The notes beneath the pieces were generated by a model, which ran no database searches, was not told the origin of the DNA, and was given only the letters and a program-made list of their open reading frames with translations. From Synaphobranchus kaupii (taxonomy: Eukaryota; Chordata; Actinopteri; Anguilliformes; Synaphobranchidae), in contig CM056379.1 in assembly GCA_029718625.1 (NCBI GenBank), forward strand, positions 66,615,626 to 66,679,625: a stretch of 64,000 nucleotides of DNA. The letters are read 5' to 3'. Within the stretch, counting starts at the first letter, position 1. Each line of letters opens with the position of its first letter. Positions 59,501 to 64,000 of this stretch are shown here, one piece after another. Made by a program: the position numbers and the translations under genes.

Positions 59501-62500
59501 GTAATGCTTGTGGAGGCTAATGTTGATGATGTACTGCTTGTGGAGGCTAATGTTGATGATGTAATGCTCGTGGGGGTGTAAGGGTAATTTTATGATTGAC
59601 AATCACATGATTAAAAATTAACTTTTAATATAATCCTTATTACCAATAAGAAAATGTATGCAGAATTAAGTGCTTAAGAAATATGCTCTATAATACATAT
59701 GGATTCAGGCCAAATATCTTTCTCTGTCTCTTTTGGAAACAGACAGCCTAAGAGATTAATGTCTCTGTTATTGCTAGTAGAAGTTCGCTTGGACATTTCG
59801 ATCTTATGGCAAGGTCAGAGTTTATCTTGAGGCTAAATACTGTTAAGCCTAGGTTGTCAGCTGCAGGTCCTTGTTATTTATACATAGAATCCGCCCGGGT
59901 GGAGAGATACCAAGATTGTGTATAAATGCTCTACTGTATGTGTGTTTCATCAGAGCACTGGTAAGGAGCTCTCATTCTGGTCTATTTGCAAATAAACGGA
60001 AGTCTTATTGTAAATCAAGATACTGTTTTACTGTGGATCTATTTCATTAGATGATGCTCACTGTGGTGTAGGAAGGGAATTTAAAGCAGATTTAAACAGG
60101 GGCTAATGTTGATGATGTAATGCTTGTGGAGGCTAATGTTGATGATGTAATGCTTGTGGAGGCTAATGTTGATGATGTAATGCTTGTGGAGGCTAATGGT
60201 GATAATATAATGTGTATGAAGGTGAATGCAGGTGGGGTAGTGTGTTAGCAGGAGGTGACAGGTGTGTTGTGGTCTCCAGGCACCTCTGATGGAGGTGTCA
60301 GGCCCTCTGGCTGTGGTCCAGCTGCTGGAGACCAGTCTGCTGTGCCTCGTCAACTACGCCAGGTGCGGTTTACCTGTCTTCACACCTGTCACCTGTGTGC
60401 ACATAGTCCTGCTACACAGACTGTAACTATCAGGAAGGTACCATTGTACTGTCCTGCTTACATACTCTATAAGGCAGGTGTGTCTGTGTGCTAAACTGTG
60501 TGTGTGTGTGTGTTAAACTGTGCATGCGTGCGTGCAGCATGTTAATATTTTGTCTATCTCTGGCAGTCTGGTGTGCAGTAACGCGGCCAGGTTCCGGCTG
60601 GCAGCGGGTTCACGGCGGAAGCTGGTGGAGATGGGCCTTCGGAGGGCACAGGGCCCTGACGGGGGGCTGACTGCCTCCCGCTACACCTACATGGGGGGTG
60701 AGAATTCGACCGTGTTCGGCACCTGTGGTCAACCCGACCGGTAACACACCATGTGCATCTGTCAGTGTTTGAGTTTGAACCAGCCAGTCACGTCCCACGT
60801 ACGTCTCCCAGGGTTCGATCTGACCAGTAACGTCCTGGCAGGCTACCTGTTCGGAATCCCAGTGGCCGGCACCATGGCCCACTCCTTTGTCACTTCCTTT
60901 TCCTGTCTGGAGGAGGTGTGGCCTCAGGTGAGCTCGTCATGCCACTTGTCGCTGCGAGGCTCACGTCCTATTGGCTGTTGCAGTAAAGTAACCAGCAGAG
61001 AATTCAAGTAGATTAAGTAAAATCAGGAAATTAATTAAAATTAAATTAATTAATTGTAAAAAATAAATGGGTCTCCACTGACTGTACCTATATTTTGAAA
61101 TTTTTATAGATTCGTATTTGATATTACATTTTCTGTCAAACTCAAAACTTGAATGTACATACTGCACAAAGCATCTGGTTGGTTGTGTTGAGGAGAGGGT
61201 GACCCTGTTTATGTGTTAAGATGACCCGTCTCTCCCTATAGAGCTTGGCCCCAGCCAATGAGGACAACGACGGAGATGACTCTGACCCTGTTGACCTCAT
61301 CTCCCTGAGCAAGGGTTGGCTGGGGCGGGTGTGTGAGCTGCTCGGGGCGGATCCGGGCGTGGCCCGCGAGGGGGAGTTGGCGGCCTTCCTGTCTTACGCG
61401 ATTGCCTTCCCCCGAAACTTCCTGCCTGTCATCGACTCCTACAGCGTCGCCAGGTACCGGAATATTCCCTCCCACTCCACTCTCTTATAACATGAATCTA
61501 CTGGAATATTCCCACCCTCTCCACTCCCTTATAACATGAATCTACTGGAATATTCCCACCCTCTCCACTCCCTTATAACATGAATCTACTGGAATATTCC
61601 CACCCTCTCCACTCCCTTATAACATGAATCTACTGGAATATCCCCACCCTCTCCACTCCCTTATAACATGAATCTACTGGAATATTCCCACCCTCTCCAC
61701 TCCCTTATAACATGAATCTATGAAATTAAATTCATAAACTGGGGGAGAACTCCCAGAACTCCTAGCCATGTAACAGTTGAACTGGATTTCAGGAAATTTA
61801 AGTGGAACTGGACTTGGTCCCTAACTGTTCTGTATACAGACTGGCACGCACTGGTTTTCACAGCAGCGGGCTGGTGTAGACGCTAGTGTGGTTTAGCGGT
61901 TTAATAATTACACGCCCTGGTTTCCACAGCAGCGGGCTGGTGTAGACGCTAGTGTGGTTTAGCGGTTTAATAATTACACGCCCTGGTTTCCACAGCAGCG
62001 GGCTGGTGTAGACGCTAGTGTGGTTTAGCGGTTTAATAATTACACGCCCTGGTTTCCACAGCAGCGGGCTGGTGTAGACGCTAGTGTGGTTTAGCGGTTT
62101 AATAATTACACGCCCTGGTTTCCACAGCAGCGGGCTGGTGTAGACGCTAGTGTGGTTTAGCGGTTTAATAATTACACGCCCTGGTTTCCACAGCAGCGGG
62201 CTGGTGTAGACGCTAGTGTGGTTTAGCGGTTTAATAATTACACGCCCTGGTTTCCACAGCAGCGGGCTGGTGTAGACGCTAGTGTGGTTTAGCGGTTTAA
62301 TAATTACACGCCCTGGTTTCCACAGCAGCGGGCTGGTGTTGACGCTAGTGTGGTTTAGCGGTTTAATAATTACACGCCCTGGTTTCCACAGCAGCGGGCT
62401 GGTGTTGACGCTAGTGTGGTTTAGCGGTTTAATAATTACACGCCCTGGTTTCCACAGCAGCGGGCTGGTGTAGACGCTAGTGTGGTTTAGCGGTTTAATA

Positions 62501-63543
62501 ATTACACGCCCTGGTTTCCACAGCAGCGGGCTGGTGTTGACGCTAGTGTGGTTTAGCGGTTTAATAATTACACGCCCTGGTTTCCACAGCAGCGGGCTGG
62601 TGTAGACGCTAGTGTGGTTTAGCGGTTTAATAATTACACGCCCTGGTTTCCACAGCAGCGGGCTGGTGTTGACGCTAGTGTGGTTTAGCGGTTTAATAAT
62701 TACACGCCCTGGTTTCCACAGCAGCGGGCTGGTGTAGACGCTAGTGTGGTTTAGCGGTTTAATAATTACACGCCCTGGTTTCCACAGCAGCGGGCTGGTG
62801 TAGACGCTAGTGTGGTTTAGCGGTTTAATAATTACACGCCCTGGTTTCCACAGCAGCGGGCTGGTGTAGACGCTAGTGTCGTTTAGCGGTTTAATAATTA
62901 CACGCCCTGGTTTCCACAGCAGCGGGCTGGTGTTGACGCTAGTGTGGTTTAGCGGTTTAATAATTACACGTCCTGGTTTCCACAGCAGCGGGCTGGTTAA
63001 TTTCTGTGCAGTGGCCCTGTCCCTGTGTGGCCTGCAGTATCAGCCCCTGGGGGTGCGCCTGGACAGTGGAGACCTCTGCAGGCAGTCCCTGGAAGTGCGG
63101 CGGGCCTTCAGAGCCTGCGGAGACCAGTGAGTGAGGGGTGTGGTATCGGGAGGGAGGGAGGGGGCGGGGGTGGGGTGAAACCAAATTGAGGAACAACATT
63201 CTCAGTTTAAATATAAAACATCTTTTAGCGTGGCACATTCTGAAATGGGTTTTTCAAAAAGCGCTGCCTGTTTAACAACAGAACAGTTCACATAAAATTC
63301 TTAATATATTCACAACCAAAACAACAGCACAAATAATAGTCGTAGTACTATGTCTGTTACTATTACTACTGTTCGTCATGATAATTCATTTAAAAAATCA
63401 GTTTTTCCCATTAATAGGGATTAGGAGTCAGTACTGCCTATACTCTTTCCATCTCTAGATTTTCAGTTCCAGCGTTCCACTCCCTGATCATCGTGGGAAC
63501 AAATAACATCACAGAACACAGTATACAGGAACTCAACAAGAAG
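54167..63543 (+). CDS. NAPRT: nicotinate phosphoribosyltransferase, exons 1-8 (3' end outside window)
   Basis: NAPRT converts nicotinate and PRPP, with ATP, to nicotinate mononucleotide and is the first step of the Preiss-Handler route to NAD in the cytosol. Eight coding exons (54167-54413, 58997-59124, 60280-60362, 60567-60697, 60812-60927, 61242-61453, 62986-63126, 63459-63543) join in frame to 381 codons, about 70 percent of the roughly 538 residues of the human enzyme. All junctions are GT-AG and all phases agree. Family blocks are [18 protein letters not shown] (23-40), [53 protein letters not shown] with the family His, and GVRLDSGDL near 330. Introns 1, 2 and 6 carry transposons and tandem arrays tied to splice junctions. 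Confidence 0.96.
54414..55730 (+). other. NAPRT intron 1, proximal part
   Basis: Unique AT-rich sequence with an AAAT run near 54555-54580. No further exon was recognised. At 55703-55734 it contains a copy of the exon-2 acceptor region (TTGTTGTTGTGTAGATGTGG), 3.3 kb away from the real one. Confidence 0.6.
56525..56571. repeat. (AT)n microsatellite
   Basis: About 23 AT units inside the transposon in NAPRT intron 1. Confidence 0.95.
57128..58440 (+). pseudogene. 5'-truncated, decayed Sleeping Beauty-like Tc1 transposon
   Basis: From CTCAGTGCCTCTTTGTTTGA on, the sequence follows the salmonid-type Tc1 family of Sleeping Beauty closely. The transposase has stops and frameshifts: for example CACAAGTAAAAACACC and GATGCTGTAGGG contain stops, and the ACCCAAAGCATAG region has lost the frame. 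The right end is present and finishes TATGTAAACGTTCGACTTCA plus ACTGTA, with the inner direct repeat near 58205-58240 (GTATGTAAACCTCTGACCCA). The left inverted repeat is missing. It is inactive. Confidence 0.9.
58861..58996 (+). repeat. tandem copies of the NAPRT exon-2 acceptor
   Basis: Units of about 33-42 bp read GAGTAACTGAGTTGTTGTTG (with variable GTT number) to GTGCAGATGT. Pseudo-acceptors end at 58882, 58921 and 58954, before the real one at 58996. A further copy lies beyond the transposon at 55727. Each decoy copies the first bases of exon 2 (ATGTGGAGTA or ATGTTGAGTA) and then diverges to give an in-frame TAA. Confidence 0.9.
58997..59124 (+). CDS. NAPRT: NAPRT coding exon 2
   Basis: It starts after GTTGTTGTGTAG and encodes [17 protein letters not shown] and [20 protein letters not shown], ending in phase 0 at donor GTGAGT. 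The acceptor and first bases of this exon also occur as several tandem copies just upstream. Confidence 0.95.
59137..59200 (+). repeat. 25-26-bp tandem repeat at the start of NAPRT intron 2
   Basis: CCCCGCCCTGTCCTGCCCTA followed by ACAG repeats about 2.5 times, starting 13 bases after the donor. Each copy contains the acceptor-like CCCTAACAG. Confidence 0.85.
59292..59576 (+). repeat. 30-bp minisatellite in NAPRT intron 2, left part
   Basis: Units GAGGCTAATGTTGATGATGT plus AATGCTTGTG repeat about 9.5 times, with the second base A or G. The period is divisible by three, so frames of 95 and 130 codons are open, but these are artefacts. The array continues at 60099 after a solo LTR. Confidence 0.95.
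59577..60098 (+). mobile_element. solo LTR of a retrovirus-like element, 522 bp
   Basis: The element starts TGTAAGGGTA and ends TTTAAACA, with a 4-bp GGGG target duplication at 59573-59576 and 60099-60102. It has a TATA box (TGTATAAATG at 59919), followed about 70 bases on by AATAAA (59991), the order expected for U3-R-U5. No internal coding region is present, so it is a solo LTR formed by recombination between two LTRs. The 4-bp duplication and size suit an ERV1-like or Gypsy-like family; the exact group is not certain. Confidence 0.82.
60099..60215 (+). repeat. 30-bp minisatellite in NAPRT intron 2, right part
   Basis: About 3.7 copies of the same unit as at 59292-59576 continue the array after the LTR. 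The last copy is diverged (AATGGTGATAATATAATGTG). Confidence 0.94.
60280..60362 (+). CDS. NAPRT: NAPRT coding exon 3
   Basis: Acceptor GGTCTCCAG; it encodes [20 protein letters not shown] and LCLVNYA, ending in phase 2 at donor GTGCGG. Confidence 0.95.
60567..60697 (+). CDS. NAPRT: NAPRT coding exon 4
   Basis: Acceptor TCTCTGGCAG; it encodes [19 protein letters not shown] and [19 protein letters not shown] to YTYMGG, ending in phase 1 at donor GTGAGA. The RRAQGPDGG block is a signature of nicotinate phosphoribosyltransferases. Confidence 0.95.
60812..60927 (+). CDS. NAPRT: NAPRT coding exon 5
   Basis: Acceptor ACGTCTCCCAG; it encodes [19 protein letters not shown] and [19 protein letters not shown]. 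The His in AHSFV corresponds to the conserved catalytic-site His of the family. It ends in phase 0 at donor GTGAGC. The intron before it is only 114 bp. Confidence 0.95.
61242..61453 (+). CDS. NAPRT: NAPRT coding exon 6
   Basis: Acceptor CTCCCTATAG; it encodes [52 protein letters not shown] and [10 protein letters not shown], ending in phase 2 at donor GTACCG. The acidic [10 protein letters not shown] segment is in a region that is variable in the family. A 44-bp array begins three bases into the intron. Confidence 0.94.
61457..61720 (+). repeat. 44-bp tandem array starting three bases after the exon-6 donor, 6 copies
   Basis: The unit is GGAATATTCCCACCCTCTCC, ACTCCCTTATAACATGAATC and TACT. 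The first copy starts within the donor region (GTACCGGAATATTCC); the later ones read CTACTGGAATATTCC, so the GT is lost. The length is exactly 6 x 44 bp, with only a few differences. Confidence 0.94.
61850..62988 (+). repeat. 66-bp tandem array of the NAPRT intron-6/exon-7 junction, 17 copies plus the real junction
   Basis: Each unit holds CCTGGTTTCCACAGCAGCGG, GCTGGTGTAGACGCTAGTGT and GGTTTAGCGGTTTAATAATT to ACACGC. The CAGCAG acceptor recurs every 66 bp from 61861 to 62983 (17 periods). The unit therefore contains an acceptor and the first 11 bases of exon 7. Most units have TAG after GGTG; five have TTG instead (near 62338, 62404, 62536, 62668 and 62932) and are free of stops in the exon-7 frame. 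Confidence 0.96.
62986..63126 (+). CDS. NAPRT: NAPRT coding exon 7
   Basis: It follows a CAGCAG tandem acceptor. Use of the first CAG gives [12 protein letters not shown], the same length as the human YSVWRSGLPNF; use of the second would drop one Ser. The exon encodes [38 protein letters not shown] and ends in phase 2 at donor [15 protein letters not shown] is the conserved substrate-binding block. The junction is the last member of a 66-bp tandem array. Confidence 0.93.
63459..63543 (+). CDS. NAPRT: NAPRT coding exon 8
   Basis: Acceptor CATCTCTAG; it encodes [20 protein letters not shown] and SIQELNKK, ending in phase 0 at donor GTGAGG. It corresponds to the human FQVPWLESVLIVVSNNI region. 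The rest of the gene lies beyond the window. Confidence 0.93.
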
Positions 63544-63776
63544 GTGAGGGGGCAGAGGTCAGAGGTCACAGGTAGAGCCGTTGGCGCCATTCAGTAGCGC
63601 TAGCTTAGCATTTTACAACATCTGTTGTACTTTGCGGCTCAGGCCCTAACTCGATATAATGAGATGCCGTATGTTGTGGTCTTCTGTTGTAAAAATGTTT
63701 AACGCCAAAACTGGAACATCATGTCAAAACCATTTTTTTAGCTGGATAAATATTAGCGGTTACATCTCATGATTCA

Positions 63777-63778
<2 letters not shown>

Positions 63779-63822
<44 letters not shown>
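63779..63822. repeat. (CA)n microsatellite in NAPRT intron 8
   Basis: About 21 CA units. The remaining intron sequence to the window end is unique. Confidence 0.96.
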
Positions 63823-63825
<3 letters not shown>

Positions 63826-64000
63826 GACACAGGTTTTTTTTTTTTTGTTCATGCATAAAGAAGAAAAATGGGGAATAAAATATTTCTAATAGTTGTTATT
63901 TGGGTTTAAGTAGCGCCCATAATGAAGTCCCCAGTTGGCCGTTCACAGTGAATGGAAGATTTGCTCATTGTTGCAACCATTCATTTCTGTGAGTGAATGC

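Noticed and set aside
59210..59602. Frames of 95 and 130 codons in the 30-bp array of NAPRT intron 2
   Set aside because: They are artefacts of a repeat length divisible by three and lie between exons 2 and 3 without splice support.

Overview
This window is vertebrate nuclear DNA, almost certainly from a ray-finned fish. The evidence is spliced genes with GT-AG introns, long CA, GA and GATA microsatellites, Tc1/mariner transposons (one of the Sleeping Beauty/salmonid type), LINE and SINE fragments and a solo LTR. I see no prokaryotic gene organisation. The species cannot be named from the sequence. Two protein-coding genes can be supported, both on the + strand: a UPF0598/C8orf82 homologue (three coding exons, 42709-49440) and the first eight coding exons of NAPRT, nicotinate phosphoribosyltransferase (54167-63543, continuing beyond the window).

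Layout. Bases 1-38050 hold no exon that I can recognise. They are dominated by microsatellites, poly(C)/poly(G) tracts and large minisatellites: 26-bp units at 5.5-7.2 kb, about 100-bp higher-order units at 10.7 kb, 42-bp units at 14.6 kb, 42-bp units at 30.2-32.7 kb and a duplicated block at 33.2-33.95 kb. Small transposon fragments are scattered among them. Bases 38050-42700 are poor in microsatellites and have several CpG-rich patches, so they look like promoter or regulatory sequence. The C8orf82 homologue follows. Its intron 1 carries a 1.45-kb DNA transposon with about 240-bp terminal inverted repeats and a TTAA target duplication; its intron 2 carries a 3.5-kb 5'-truncated LINE. The 4.7-kb intergenic stretch holds a LINE fragment, a SINE-like repeat and a complete Tc1-type transposon with an uninterrupted DD34E transposase.

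NAPRT is the most interesting part. Several introns contain tandem arrays that begin or end exactly at a splice junction. Intron 6 starts with six 44-bp units three bases after the donor. It ends with 17 tandem 66-bp copies of the intron-6/exon-7 boundary, each with its own CAGCAG acceptor. The last copy would add 22 codons in frame. Intron 1 ends with several copies of the exon-2 acceptor plus the first bases of exon 2, each followed by an in-frame stop. A transposon with long inverted repeats, containing a Sleeping Beauty-like relic, has inserted into that array. A 522-bp solo LTR with a 4-bp target duplication splits a 30-bp array in intron 2.

The two genes are not a pathway unit. NAPRT makes nicotinate mononucleotide in the Preiss-Handler route to NAD; the C8orf82 homologue is a conserved protein of unknown function with a presequence-like N terminus.
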